The translations under genes were made by a program, and so were the position numbers. A stretch of 64,000 bases of DNA from Topomyia yanbarensis (Eukaryota; Arthropoda; Insecta; Diptera; Culicidae): NCBI RefSeq assembly GCF_030247195.1, contig NC_080672.1, forward strand, positions 88,185,113-88,249,112, in the 5' to 3' direction. Of the stretch, positions 23,740 to 36,090 are shown one piece after another. The notes under the pieces are model-generated. The model worked only from the letters and a program-made list of their open reading frames with translations, did no database searches and was not told where the DNA came from. The stretch's first letter is position 1; each line of letters starts with the position of its first letter.

Positions 23740-25810
23740 GAGGACAGATGACGAACAACAAACGGCAGACCAGAGACAACAGACGATAGACGCCAAACGA
23801 CAGACGACAAGACGACAGACGACAAGACGACAGACGACAAGACGACAAGACGACAAGACGACAGACGACAGACAACAAGACGACAGACGACAGACGACAG
23901 ACGACAGACGACAGACGACAGACGACAGACGACAGACGACAGACGACAGACGACAGACGACAGACGACAGACAACAGACGACAAGACGACAAGACGACAA
24001 GACGACAGACGACAAGACCATAGACGAAAAGACGACAGACGACAAGACGACAAGACGACAGACGACAAGACGACAGACGACAAGACGACAAGACGACAAG
24101 ACGACAAGACGACAAGACGACAAGACGACAAGACGACAAGACGACAAGACGACAAGACGACAAGACGACAAGACGACAAGACGACAAGACGACAAGACGA
24201 CAAGACGACAAGACGACAAGACGACAAGACGACAAGACGACAAGACGACAAGACGACAAGACGACAAGACGACAAGACGACAAGACGACAAGACGACAAG
24301 ACGACAAGACGACAAGACGACAAGACGACAAGACGACAAGACGACAAGACGACAAGACGACAAGACGACAAGACGACAAGACGACAAGACGACAAGACGA
24401 CAAGACGACAAGACGACAAGACGACAAGACGACAAGACGACAAGACGACAAGACGACAAGACGACAAGACGACAAGACGACAAGACGACAAGACGACAAG
24501 ACGACAAGACGACAAGACGACAAGACGACAAGACGACAAGACGACAAGACGACAAGACGACAAGACGACAAGACGACAAGACGACAAGACGACAAGACGA
24601 CAAGACGACAAGACGACAAGACGACAAGACGACAAGACGACAAGACGACAAGACGACAAGACGACAAGACGACAAGACGACAAGACGACAAGACGACAAG
24701 ACGACAAGACGACAAGACGACAAGACGACAAGACGACAAGACGACAAGACGACAAGACGACAAGACGACAAGACGACAAGACGACAAGACGACAAGACGA
24801 CAAGACGACAAGACGACAAGACGACAAGACGACAAGACGACAAGACGACAAGACGACAAGACGACAAGACGACAAGACGACAAGACGACAAGACGACAAG
24901 ACGACAAGACGACAAGACGACAAGACGACAAGACGACAAGACGACAAGACGACAAGACGACAAGACGACAAGACAACAAGACGACAAGACGACAAGACGA
25001 CAAGACGACAAGACGACAAGACGACAAGACGACAAGACGACAAGACGACAAGACGACAAGACGACAAGACGACAAGACGACAAGACGACAAGACGACAAG
25101 ACGACAAGACGACAAGACGACAAGACGACAAGACGACAAGACGACAGACGACAGACGACAGACGACAGACGACAAGACGACAGACGACAAGACGACAGAC
25201 GACAAGACGACAGACGACAAGACGACAGACGACAAGACGACAGACGACAAGACGACAGACGACAAGACGACAGACGACAAGACGACAGACGACAAGACGA
25301 CAGACGACAAGACGACAGACGACAAGACGACAGACGACAAGACGACAGACGACAGACGACAAGACGACAAGACGACAAGACGACAGACGACAAGACGACA
25401 GACGACAAGACGACAGACGACAAGACGACAGACGACAAGACGACAGACGACAAGACGACAGACGACAGACGACAAGACGACAGACGACAAGACGACAGAC
25501 GACAAGACGACAGACGACAAGACGACAAGACGACAAGACGACAAGACGACAAGACGACAAGACGACAAGACGACAAGACGACAAGACGACAAGACGACAA
25601 GACGACAAGACGACAAGACGACAAGACGACAAGACGACAAGACGACAAGACGACAAGACGACAAGACGACAAGACGACAAGACGACAAGACGACAAGACG
25701 ACAAGACGACAAGACGACAAGACGACAAGACGACAAGACGACAAGACGACAAGATGACAAGATGACAAGACGACAGACGACAAGACGACAGACAATAGAT
25801 GACAGACGAC
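23740..25810. repeat. Mixed 8/7-mer satellite (GACGACAA/GACGACA)
   Basis: About 2.05 kb of tandem units. The core 24075-25140 is almost pure octamer GACGACAA with a single GACAACAA unit near 24971. 25166-25345 alternates 7-mer and 8-mer, giving a 15-bp higher-order unit. The left part (23795-24075) is mainly 7-mers and mixtures. The plus strand of the core contains no thymine. All three minus frames stay open (spelling repeats of LSSCRLVV), which is an artefact of the repeat. Confidence 0.96.
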
Positions 25811-26059
25811 TGAAAATAAAAGACAAAATGTAATGTGTCTTTCGTCTTTAGTTTTTTGACGGCTTCAAACACGCTCAGTGGTTTAACACGAATTTCATTT
25901 CTAAAACTAAATGCCGCATTCTTGTACAATACTTTCTAAAACTAAATGACGAAACACGTTTATTCAGTAAACTCTTTCCGTTTTAATTTTGCACTAAACA
26001 AATCTTTGAACAGATTCAAGGTTTTTTGATTTTAGTCGACTCATTGCGGAAATTTGTCG

Positions 26060-26430
26060 GACCGTGGGTCTTTACATATTTACAAGATGTAAAAAAATGC
26101 ATAACAAATATTATTCAGTGTCCTACGGATTCGTTGGCGTACCTTTCTATTGCATGTTAAGACCTTCTTTCGCGGCGGGGAAACATTTGCCTGCTCTCCT
26201 ACGTTACTTAGTGGATTATTAACTTTTTTCTTGTCGTACACGTCAATGTTATTATCGTTAATCCTGTCTTGGGATTCACGATCAAATGTTCTTCCTTGCC
26301 TAGTTATAGCACTTACTGGTCATGAATGTAAGCCCGCTATTATTGGTATTAACTTCCTCGCCGATGGTGCTAACTATTTTGGTGTGTTGGGAACTGCTTT
26401 TTCAGTTACTATAATGACCTGAACTAGTGC
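26060..26430 (-). pseudogene. ORF1-only element, C-terminal fragment
   Basis: On the minus strand this gives a tail with AITRQGR, an acidic asparagine-rich stretch and SPPRKKV. It parallels the C-terminus of the intact ORF1 (VTRKHKK, an acidic serine/aspartate stretch, SPPRKKV). A stop precedes it and the N-terminal half is missing. Plus-strand readings of the same DNA are shadows. Confidence 0.55.
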
Positions 26431-26667
26431 CAGAAATTCGGAAATTGATTGTAGTTTAGGTGATGGTTGGTTGACCATAGATGAGTGAGGAATCCGTTGT
26501 GATTAGTAGTGTTGCTATTCTTTCGATACTAGTAGAGAATCGATACTTCTGCTTCCGTTATTCATTTATTTGGACAACACTTTATCGATATCGATACCAT
26601 ATTTGTAATATCAAATAGTTTCAACCGCAAGAACATCGTTAGAAATAGTCGGAAAAAAATTCTTAGC

Positions 26668-26694
26668 GTAACTTAAGTTTTTTCCTTAAGTTAC
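26668..26694. repeat. Short perfect hairpin
   Basis: A 10-bp perfect stem, GTAACTTAAG/CTTAAGTTAC, with a 7-base T-rich loop. Its function is unknown. Confidence 0.8.
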
Positions 26695-26727
26695 TTAACC
26701 AAACTTCGCAACATTCAACAAAATGGC

Positions 26728-27560
26728 ATGATAAATCTACGTGAAATGCGTGGTGCATATATACTTGCGAATAGTGCTATTGGTCGTGTCTTAAATCGCG
26801 ATATTGATGATGTAACAGTCAATATGAACTTTGATAACATAGACAAGAAACGCATCTATGATTCGGCCACCTCATTATCTTCCGATGATTTGAAAAGAAT
26901 TGTATCACACGGTGGCAAGAAAGAGTTTCCACACGTAATTGGTACAAATGCAAATGCCCATGACATAATTTGGGGTAGTTTGGGAGCTCTGTTATCAATA
27001 TGAATGGATCTGACTGATGAAATATTTAACCACCAAGAATCAGAATATTCCGAATACATCGAATCGCCAGAATTTGCTAGATTTGGCAGGGAAAATGTGT
27101 GGGATGTAACCCTCTCCTCCGACAGTATCACGCATAAGTTGGCAAAACGGCTTGTACCAAACCAGTTTAACCCGTCGGTATCCAATCGTTATTATATTAT
27201 TTTTGATCATTTGAACGCCTCGCTAGTCATCGTTACCTTATCTGAAATCTACGATTTGCACGAAGAGAGCCTTGGAACTAGGTTTTAGGGATATTTTCCA
27301 ACGATTGAATTTCCAAATGACTTGGATAAGCTCATGCATAAAACAAACTCACTCATAGTAGTAGCATACCAAAAGGCTTATTCACTTTCAGTTTTGAATT
27401 CATCTAGAAGAGATTAGAATCGCATACGCAGAGACGCGTCGGAGACAGATTTGTGAAACCTTCGATCTCTCAACGAGACTAATAATTACTTTCGAAACCG
27501 AAAGTGAAGTCTAGATCAATTAGAACTGCTAATGATAAATTCTCGTTTGACGAACATGTG
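26728..27560 (+). pseudogene. Jockey-type endonuclease remnant, second copy
   Basis: Open fragments 26728-27003 and 27004-27288 are separated by a stop. The first carries IGTNANAHDIIWGS, matching the D/N-A-N-A-H-x-x-WGS block of LINE endonucleases. The second carries VTLSSDSITHKLAKR and a degenerate SDH-like end. The DNA from about 27100 to 27560 parallels 2770-3360 of the first Jockey-type LINE, so both belong to one family. The catalytic region is broken. It ends shortly before an ORF1-type fragment of the other family. Confidence 0.8.
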
Positions 27561-27639
27561 AACCGATTCATCATAGAACGAGCAGGTAGGAATCTATACG
27601 CTATAGGCACCAGTAAAGCAACCCAACGCTTTGTTCTAT

Positions 27640-28325
27640 ATACGGTGCACCGACAGTATTGTATCGTTGCCCCCGGCTGCGCAGTGAAATGAGTCTGCCA
27701 AAAGAAACAGAAGTACCCGTGCTACGGGATGACACGATTTCGATCTGTTTCGTCAAAAACTGTGTTTTGATTACGTTTAGAACTTCATTGCAAAGAACAA
27801 CATGCATCACGAGGTCGAAATTAACAACATCAGAATCAAGATCCCCGTGTTTATAGAAAATGACATATCCATGAGCTGGCACCGCGTACTAACGATGAAA
27901 TGAATTGTGTCGCAACACGGAGAATCTATTACGAGTGACACTTGTAGAAACTTTTTCACCAGTATTTCCAACGGCGTTCGTATTGTGAGGATGCGAGACT
28001 ACCATTACTATCGAATTCAAATCACCGAAGGATGGCGTAGTCTATAAGCAAACAACGCTGATCACATATCCCGGGTTGACGCGCCGACGCAACTAGTCAA
28101 AACTCATCTTCTACAGCCAACTCAAATCCCCAAGCAGTGACGGATAAGGAAAACTAATGCTTCACTACCAAGGCAAGGGATCGCAATACACAGCAGTAAA
28201 CTGCGTCAACAAGATCTGGCAGACAGACATTCTTAATAATTTTTATTTTTTATGAAAAAACTTAAATGATCCACGGCTCAGTTGTACTAACGCATTGAGC
28301 CGTGTCAAATAATATTTTTTCTACG
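27640..28325 (+). pseudogene. Decayed ORF1-only element copy
   Basis: The leader TATCGTTGCCCCCGGCTGCG and ATG at about 27689 match the leader and start of the minus-strand copy at 52614. Fragments give MSLPKETEVP, CVLITFRTS, then NNMHHEVE-like, IKIPVF and GVRIVRMR, in the order of the intact ORF1. Large internal deletions and stops destroy the frame. The 3' untranslated part contains AACTGCGTCAACAAGATCTG, shared with the copy at 51470, and the terminal hairpin at 28272-28304. No ORF2 lies between the ORF1 remnant and this 3' end. Confidence 0.75.
28272..28304 (+). other. 3'-terminal hairpin of ORF1-only element
   Basis: A perfect 9-bp stem, CACGGCTCA/TGAGCCGTG, with a 15-base loop containing CTAACGCA. 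The same structure with a slightly different stem and loop occurs at 51367-51393 (minus strand). It may be the recognition structure for the reverse transcriptase. Confidence 0.75.
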
Positions 28326-28640
28326 TATCCTTTGTAACTTATTCTCCTTTTTTATATTGCGATATTTTTATATTGCTTCCAGAGGCCCAATCGAAAATAT
28401 GAAGTGCTACTTCATATAGTCGAATCTAAGCTTTGACATTATCCATAAACACGAGGTTATTGCCTTTGATTCTACCACTGTCACGATCAGCGACGTGTTG
28501 TAGTTTGTTATGCAAAACAATTTGATTTGCCTGCGGAAACCTATTGACCACTATCATTATTGAATGCCTGATAAAAAGCAACTGGATCGAGGTGACTTTG
28601 GTAAGCATAAAATTTGAAAACTAAGCAAATATTCCACCTA
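28326..28640. other. Non-coding spacer
   Basis: No recognised feature between the ORF1 remnant and the following array-like repeat. Confidence 0.4.
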
Positions 28641-30200
28641 ATGAATATCCGGTCTAGTATAAAAAGCCCGAGGTCGGAATTTGGTAGCACATTTAATCAA
28701 CTTAGTGCATAAATTATCAACAATTATTCGAAAATACTGAACCATCATACACTAGACAGAATGTTTCAAGGCGCAATAGTTCAGTGAGATGTTGGAGCAC
28801 ATGTTTTTGTTTCATCTGAACCGTACAATCAAAATTAAACATCAGAATGCCGACCCGCGCGAACATCTGAAAACTCAAGCGAATATGGTATCGGTTACAC
28901 GATTATATAAAACGAGTTGAAAAATGCCAACTTATACACACACTAGCATACGCGGCATAAAAATGTCCACACGATTAAATATGTAAACATAGAAACGACT
29001 GTGCACTTCGCGATAATACAAATCTGGTAACGTATGCGCACATGCAATCATGACAGTCCGGTGAGCATTTCAACATGTTATAATTTACGAATTTATTATA
29101 CTAACGCCGGTTTCCACGCTATCATGAATCGGTTACGTCTGTCGTCATACTCATATACCGACATAGTCGGATAATATTGTGACTTGGAAAACCTCCCTTC
29201 CTTCCAGCTATGAGGCGTATACTCAAAATCGGTTATAAAACCGGATCGCTCAAACATTCAAAAGCACACGGGAGTATGGAAGCGTTTACACAGTTATACA
29301 AATGAATTTATACATGCGAAGTTGTATACACGTGACACAAACCCCAAGCAAACGAAAAACCCATAATTTTCCTATGCCCATAGTCCAAATTCACTGCACT
29401 ACATGGTGGTATGATAGTGTTTGCGATGGGTTCAAGCCATAAAAACACCATCACCATGGTCCGGAAGATTCAATATAAAAACATATGTTGGTATAATTAT
29501 GGGTTTTTAAGACCATTTTATAGTGTTTTGGTGATTGTGAAATTTAGCGGGAACCATATTAATCGTTTTTTATGGGGTTGTATGGTGTGTGAACCAACAA
29601 GAATTTACTCGGACGCCCACACATCATATTCGTTAACATTCTAACGCTTGAGCCCTGCACGATAATATTGCCGTGGTCACAAACGCGAACATGCAATTGC
29701 GATCATCTACACAAATCCACACTCATGAGCTTTCAAATATAAAATCTCTCCTGCGATTGAGTGAACGTTTTGGCATCTACGAATTTATAAACGCGATCTC
29801 AAATGCGATACAAACGCACAATCCCTTGCGACCGTGAATTGATCACTTCCGGAAACCACCACCCTGGCGCTCGGTCCCAGCAGCATAAGACCATGTCTTT
29901 AGTATGACTATTCTTAAAAAATAAAATACTCATGTATGGACTAGACAATGAGTTTCAAAGTGACATTGTCGTCCACACTAATGATATGGGAGAGCAAACT
30001 TTCTTGTCACATCACGCTCGCGGTTCGATCGAACATTCAAGAACCCACACGAATATGCAAACACCACACGGTTATACTATCGAATTTATGCACGTCAAGT
30101 TACGTACACACCAGCACACGTCCCAAACAAACGCCAACGCGATCAAACACGTTCACATACAAACGGTAGAATCCTTTACGATCAATCCCATTTTACAAAA
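28641..30200 (-). repeat. Degenerate CGCGAACATG-type array
   Basis: Sequence with many loosely repeated phrases such as GCGAACATGCAATTGCGATC and CACACGAATATGCAAACA. The block 29830-29930 is homologous, inverted, to 50580-50660 (shared GCTGCT-GGACCGAG). It is a diverged satellite-like or long dispersed repeat with units of a few hundred bases. Open frames within it are not genes. Confidence 0.6.
29355..29508. mobile_element. Possible small MITE with 14-bp inverted ends
   Basis: AAAAACCCATAATT at 29355-29368 is perfectly inverted at 29495-29508. No target duplication is obvious. Confidence 0.4.
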
Positions 30201-30466
30201 CCTCGATTAGCCTTCTCATTGCGTCAAAAAAAAATCGAAACATGCCTATTTTTTCATGTTCTATAGTGGTGTAACCCCTTATGTACATGTAAGGGCCATA
30301 GACAATTTTTTTAATATAAAGACACGCGGAGCGAAAACAAAAAAAAACTTGGCTGTACGTTTTACTAAGTTATTTTGTTCGCTAGTTTTGGCAACCGAGA
30401 GTTGTGTGAAGACATGTAGTGATTTGTAGTTTGAATTAAAGAAACTGAATCTCTCTGGTAGAAAGA

Positions 30467-30656
30467 CTCGCCATCTCTATCATTTGTTTACCATTGATCT
30501 GTTAGTGTCATTCCAGTCGAGCACGAGACCTGTCAATGGCCCTCGTTCGAGAAGCATTCGAAAAGATTTTTCTCGGATTGAGTGCCTTTGACAGGTCGCG
30601 TGCTCGATTGGAATGATACTGACAGATAAATAGTAAACAATCGGTTGAGATGCCGA
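30467..30656. mobile_element. Foldback (palindromic) MITE
   Basis: Two arms of about 79 bp (30467-30545 and 30578-30656) are imperfect inverted repeats around a 32-bp centre. Shared blocks include CATCTC, TTGTTTAC, TCATTCCA-TCGAGCACG and GACCTGTCAA. The minus-strand open frames at 30480-30740 cover this palindrome and are rejected. Confidence 0.8.
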
Positions 30657-31431
30657 ATCGTTATGCAGCGATTTAGCTTCTTTAGTTTGAATAAATGCAG
30701 GACAAAATCGTTTCCTGGAGTATTTCGCAAAAACACACAATCATGAAGCTCAGAAATGATCTACGTTACTGAGCCTGTGTACATGTTTTTCGTTGCTCTA
30801 GAGAGAATAATTCGTGAGAATATATCGCGAATGCAATAGGTGAATAACAATATCGCCTTACAGTTGGATATTTAGCTAATATCATTCAAGAAGTCGATAA
30901 TTTTATAATTTTTAGACTGCATCTACCAGCAGTACAAAAGAAAAGACTAGAAAGTCGATCAATAGCTTTATAATTTTTAGCGTGTTTAAAATTATTCATT
31001 TCACTTTTACAGTTAAAGTATTTGTTCGCATAAAGTTTCGCTCTTCGTGCGTAAACATAGTTATATGCATTTTTTTATTTAAATCTCAATACTCCCCACA
31101 CGTTACTACCTAAATCCGCAATATTTGTTTACATTAGTCAATTAGAACCGTTGTTTTGGTTTCAGTCTCCGCGCATCTCTATATAAATATTATCTCTGGT
31201 AAGGATGTATTGATTTTTAAGAAGAATATTTTTTTCGATTTTGATAATACATGATTGTGTATTCATCCCTACTCCCGAAATATAGCGAGAAATTTATATT
31301 TTCCGTGTCATTGCGTTTCGTATTTTTACTCACTGAAGCTTATTACGAAAATCGAAATGAAACATAAACTCGAAGCCCCCGCATAATCAATGATTCTTTT
31401 CGACAACTGTATCTTTTGTGCTAACATTATT
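30657..31431. other. AT-rich non-coding, nothing recognised
   Basis: No open frame, repeat or RNA gene recognised. Confidence 0.4.
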
Positions 31432-31439
31432 ACAGTGGA

Positions 31440-31735
31440 CAGGGCTGCCACCATTTTTCAAAGAAAATCTGGCATTTCAACTAAAAATGTCTGGTTAAAT
31501 CTGTCACGTGACAGTGACCTCAAAGTCATCGAAATTTGACATACATTTTGATCTTCGTAAAAAGTGCACTAATATTTTTTATTTTTTTTTTGGGAAAATA
31601 TGACCCAAATTTCCAAAATTTGTATGGAACAGATTCTATAATTTAAAAATCTGGCAGAATGAGCGGTTTGTCTTTTTATCTGGAAGCTGCATAAAACTGT
31701 CTGCGCCAGATAAATCTGGCACAGTGTCATCCCTG
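31440..31735. mobile_element. hAT-like MITE with 8-bp target duplication
   Basis: 296 bp. The left end CAGGGCTGCCA and the inverted right end CAGGGATGACA are similar. The flanks ACAGTGGA (31432-31439) and GCAGTGGA (31736-31743) match at 7 of 8 bases. CAGGG termini with an 8-bp duplication are typical of the hAT superfamily. Internal words AAATCTGGCA and CCAGATAAATCTGGC repeat in both orientations. It encodes nothing. Confidence 0.8.
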
Positions 31736-31743
31736 GCAGTGGA

Positions 31744-33249
31744 TGATAATAACAGCAAACGTCAGCTACGCCGGCTTTCAATATCGGATTTAAATATTTA
31801 TTTGAATTTTTCGAAAAAATAGGATTCATGACAAAAGCATTTTTATTTTGTGTGACATCAACAGAAAGGGAAAAACTTGCTATCTGAAAAATTCACATTG
31901 ATTTGTGATTCGATATGCAAGCTACAGCAAAATAACGTTCAAAGTTTTTCGAACCACTCCCAACTTTTTACCGTATGTTGTCTCTATCTCCGTCACTGAT
32001 CGCAAGCGAAGGATGCTGCCTCCTCCTAGTCCGAACCGTATATGACAAGTAGCTCAAGTAGTTGTGTACTTTTTTCCCTTCTCAAATATCAGCATGCATG
32101 ACTTTCAAAATGTTCTGCCGAATTGGCGGAACGCGGTGTCTTCTTCAAACGACCATATAAATTATGGCCGACAGGTGCAGATAATCGCTCCTTAGCGCTA
32201 CTGCTCCCGGAATTCGTTCCGTCTCCTTGCCATTGGATGATTCTCGAGAGTCCTTACAATAACACTCGAGTTGTTTTTTTTTGTTTTTCTTAGGGAGGAG
32301 ACGAAAAAAGTACCGACTTTTCTTTGTGGGAATATTGTCCCTAGTCCATTTTTTACGCTCCGTAATTATCATCATTCTTCTTCGGTTAATATTTTCTAAT
32401 GACACATGACCACTTGAACTAGAATTCATCCGGAAAGGTCACAAAACAACAGCCTCAAGGACTTTTGGTAACGTCGAACCGCTTCGAAGTTAATTAAAAA
32501 CTCAGATCATTAATTTATGCCTCAAATTTATTTGTTATTCTCCGAACACGAACTGTAGGAGGGGGGCGCAACAGTTTCAAATCCTTCTAGTCATCGTTGC
32601 TAACTAAGATCGAACGATGCTAAAGTCCGTCGTAGCCAGAACATGCTTCAATTAATTTTCGAAGATACATTCTTTCCGGCGGCTCGGCTGTCAGACAGCC
32701 GCCGAGACCGTACAGCCCCGCCTCTTCAGGATTTTGTTAATACACACCGGCCGGGGTCAGACCGGCAGACTGCCTCAGCCAACGTGCAAGGTTAAGCCCA
32801 CAGACGATAACGATTGTTCAAAGCCTGTGCTCGTAGTTTGAGAGGCTAGCAGAACGAAATGTGGAAAAATAAAAACCGATTTCAAATCATTCTTTTGTGC
32901 TTCATTTTACCATCGATCGATGGATGAGATTGGATGGCTGGTCCGGCCAGACAAGTTCGAGGAGTCCTTCTGGCTGAGGGGAAAACAAATGCATTTTTCA
33001 GCGCGGGATAATTGAGCGAGAGTGATTTAGGATGTTTTTCGAAATTGACAATTCCTGGAACATTGCCCGCTTCGAATGGGTTGATTCAATAAATTTGAGT
33101 TGGTTTCATGTCAAATAAAAGATTATTATTCATGGGAGCAGGTTGATGGAAGATTTTTTTTTTGAAACAGAACGTTAAGGGTACAATACTGGTTCTACTC
33201 ATCATCTGCCGAAATGTAGGAGTATTGAACTTCATTAAAATTGTAGATT
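31744..33249. other. Non-coding, no gene recognised
   Basis: Includes a GC-richer patch at 32680-32780 with the short palindrome CGGCTGTCAGACAGCCG. The minus-strand open frame at 32145-32429 has no recognised domain. This is one of the less repeat-like stretches of the window. Confidence 0.4.
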
Positions 33250-33970
33250 ATCTGATATTTGCAGGGATCTACTGAATCACGGGAATTTCTGCTTCAAGTC
33301 AAGACCGATCAGGTGACAACTATCCGGGTACGGTGATCGTTCGAAGGCATTGCGCCAGGGAAGATATTTCCTGTACGCTTCCATTCCTGAGGTTCCTTCC
33401 TAGCTGATGATCCAAATCCGGTATTCATTTTTGAGTAATGGGCGTACCAGCAAGCAATATAACCCCTAGTAACAATTGAGGTTTTATGGCATTCTTGAAG
33501 CCCTTCTTAAAACTTATAACGCACTTGTAGTGTGCTATAAAACTAGAAATGCTACTCGGAAGCGCCTTCGAACAGCAGTCCCGATCGATTTTGGAAACAA
33601 AACCGAACTGTCGAATTGCTGAAGGTTAACTTAGCATCCAACAAGAAGCCAGAGGTCGCTAGCGTGAACCTTTCACATCGATTTTGAAGTAGCAAAGTAT
33701 CACATCAATTACGAGGTGTAAAGTGATAACTTGACATTTCGAAATGTTGACTATGAGCGAGTTTCGTCGACATCAACCAACGAATATATCCAACAGCCCT
33801 TGAAGACGGGCGCAGTCATCGATATAGCGGGTAACCAGTCTACAGCTTCAAACTATCTGTGAAAACCAGTTTGCATCCAATACCAAGCATCATTGAAGAA
33901 CAGCACAAACAAGAGTGGTTCCATTTTGCTACCTTGTGGTACTCCAGATTTGTTCCTAAACTAAGAGGAA
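33250..33970 (-). pseudogene. LINE reverse-transcriptase remnant (Jockey/CR1-like)
   Basis: On the minus strand, fragments in order give SGVPQGSKMEPLLFVLFFND (the PQGS block), a diverged region with YIDDC and a CRRN-like segment, IRQFGFVSKI, and then a PWRNAF and LIGLDLKQK tail. The order and motifs fit a LINE reverse transcriptase and thumb. Frameshifts and stops occur throughout, and the FADD box is lost. Assignment between CR1 and Jockey relatives is uncertain. Confidence 0.7.
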
Positions 33971-35963
33971 ACGCAAGAACCTAGCTGCACACGTAGGACT
34001 CTGCAACACAAGTAAGAACTTAGCTAGTCAATATGTGAACGCCTAAAGCAACTGACTGGTGCCGAGTGATTTTTCGTTTAGCCAAGCACAGAAGCTCTCG
34101 ATCGCTGACGAGTATAGGGAAACAAACTGTCTTTTGGCATAAGCGCCAAACGCCTGCGAGTATGCGACCCTGAGCTCCTGTGCGTGGCTGTATGATACAT
34201 CAATCGGTAACAGCCAATTGGCTTACACTTAATCACTCGTTCTCAAATGGGGCAGATATGGGGTCATTGGCGGTAAAGCAGGGCACTCTTAAAGCTGTAG
34301 CAAATATCGTGGAGTAAGCTAGAACAATTATCATTGAGAAGACAACTCCATGCTGTACTGCGAGAATTAAAATCTCCGCGAAGCTTGGAGGGGTTCCCTA
34401 ATATCACAAAATTGCCGATGCCCAACCAGTCCCGTGTTGAAGATTCTTCGAGCTGGTATATTTATCACCACATGGGGATCATCAGAATCTCACTCTTTCT
34501 TGGCTTGTGTGAACTGTTTGGATTTAGTGTCTAACTGGCAGCAAGTTGATGCCTGTTACTGAGGAGTGGAACACAAAACAATAAAATTCAACTTTTTAAG
34601 TTGAAGTGTTTCCAGTTGAAATTTTTGTGTCGTGCAGCTCAATCGTGTTTGTTATTTATTCTTTCATCCACCTTACATTTGAGGACAACGCCATTTATTG
34701 TGAATTAATCTGAATTTTACAGACAGGACCATAGCGTTATCTTCTAGTGCCTTTGGGTGAGTCTTAGTTTTGCGCACCTTTGATGTTTACATTGACCTTC
34801 CATTCAATCCAACTCTCGAACAGTAAATATCACGATTATAATTATGTGGCACGCTTACCCTCACTTATTTTATAAATAAGATCACGATTTCATCCAACTC
34901 GACCAACTCCGCGCAAAGAACCTAATCACTATACGTCACTGTTGTGCTATCTTATGATCAGCGCAATTTAGCTCATTTAGAGAAAAACGATTTTCATAGG
35001 TTGAGGTTGAATACCTCGAAACTTATGAAAGGTAATTAAGAATAGAAACTGATACTTCTATTTGGTCTCTGTTAATCTTTCAAATATTGTGAAGATCATT
35101 TAACTATATTGAGAGTTTTTATTAAAAATGTAAGAAAAAGATTCACTCACACGTGTCATAAGTGTGTAGACAAAAGACAAAATTAGTATGACATGACATA
35201 GTTGTGCATGGAAAATTTTCTATACCAATAAAGCATTAATCATTAACTTTTTTGCATATCTTGGGCTTAATTTTGTATAGAAATAATATGTGCGATGCAT
35301 TTTGAAGGAGTATCGAAAAAATAGTAATATTTTATTATAGTGTTGCCAAATATGGATTATTTCCAGTTTTAAACTAAAGCTGCAATTTTCTCGCAATACA
35401 CTATTTTTATTTTGCAAATTATTATTCCATTGTGTTCCTCAGACACTATATAGAAATACAGTTATTGGGTTACATACATTCTTATTTTTCAAAAAATTGA
35501 ATCTTTTTAAATTTTATCTGAAAGTACAACTCTTTGAGAATATTTTCTCAAATTTTCATATCCATCGGATACATAGATCGAAAGTTACAGCGCTTCGAAG
35601 CGCGCCTTGCCTACCAGGGGCGGTGGTAACTTAAAATATCAAACTCGCAGAAAGATATGTAACCTTTTAAAACTTCAATATAACTTGATCCAATCCTAAG
35701 ATACAGTGATTGGAAGCAAAGAACTAACAATTTCTCATGAAATTTCTGGCTATATATCAATAACCAAGCAGAATTTCAAAATTTTGAAAACACCACTTTG
35801 TAGAGTAGTTACAGTCAAGTATTGTGGCATATCTAACTTAGTTAAGCCCAAAACGGCGTTTGTCGTAAGATAGCACGACAGCGACGAAGTTGCGATGGCG
35901 GCCTGGAAGAGCGGTCCACTGGTATGTTTGTGTTGTGTGTGTTAACCAACCTATCTCCCATTA
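33971..35963. other. Non-coding, nothing firm
   Basis: 34000-34300 may be the upstream part of the minus-strand LINE but shows no clear motif. A perfect palindrome, GCGCTTCGAAGCGC, lies at 35590-35603. No gene is supported. Confidence 0.4.
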
Positions 35964-36090
35964 GCCGCTAGCAGAGCTGCTAGATGATTTTGTTGAAATT
36001 CTGTATCCTCGTTGTAAAAAATTTGTATTTCTCTGTACTTATTGAAGAAAATGAATTTTGATAATCGATGTGCATTTCAAAGTTTTAAGT

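Noticed and set aside
18712..25810. CRISPR-like arrays
   Set aside because: The tandem units are 7-8 bp with no spacers; these are satellites in a eukaryotic intron.
23632..25929. Three minus-strand open frames of 706-765 codons
   Set aside because: Artefact of the GACGACAA/GACGACA satellite, giving LSSCRLVV repeats in every frame.
26150..26422. 90-codon plus-strand open frame
   Set aside because: Shadow of the minus-strand ORF1 fragment that ends in SPPRKKV.
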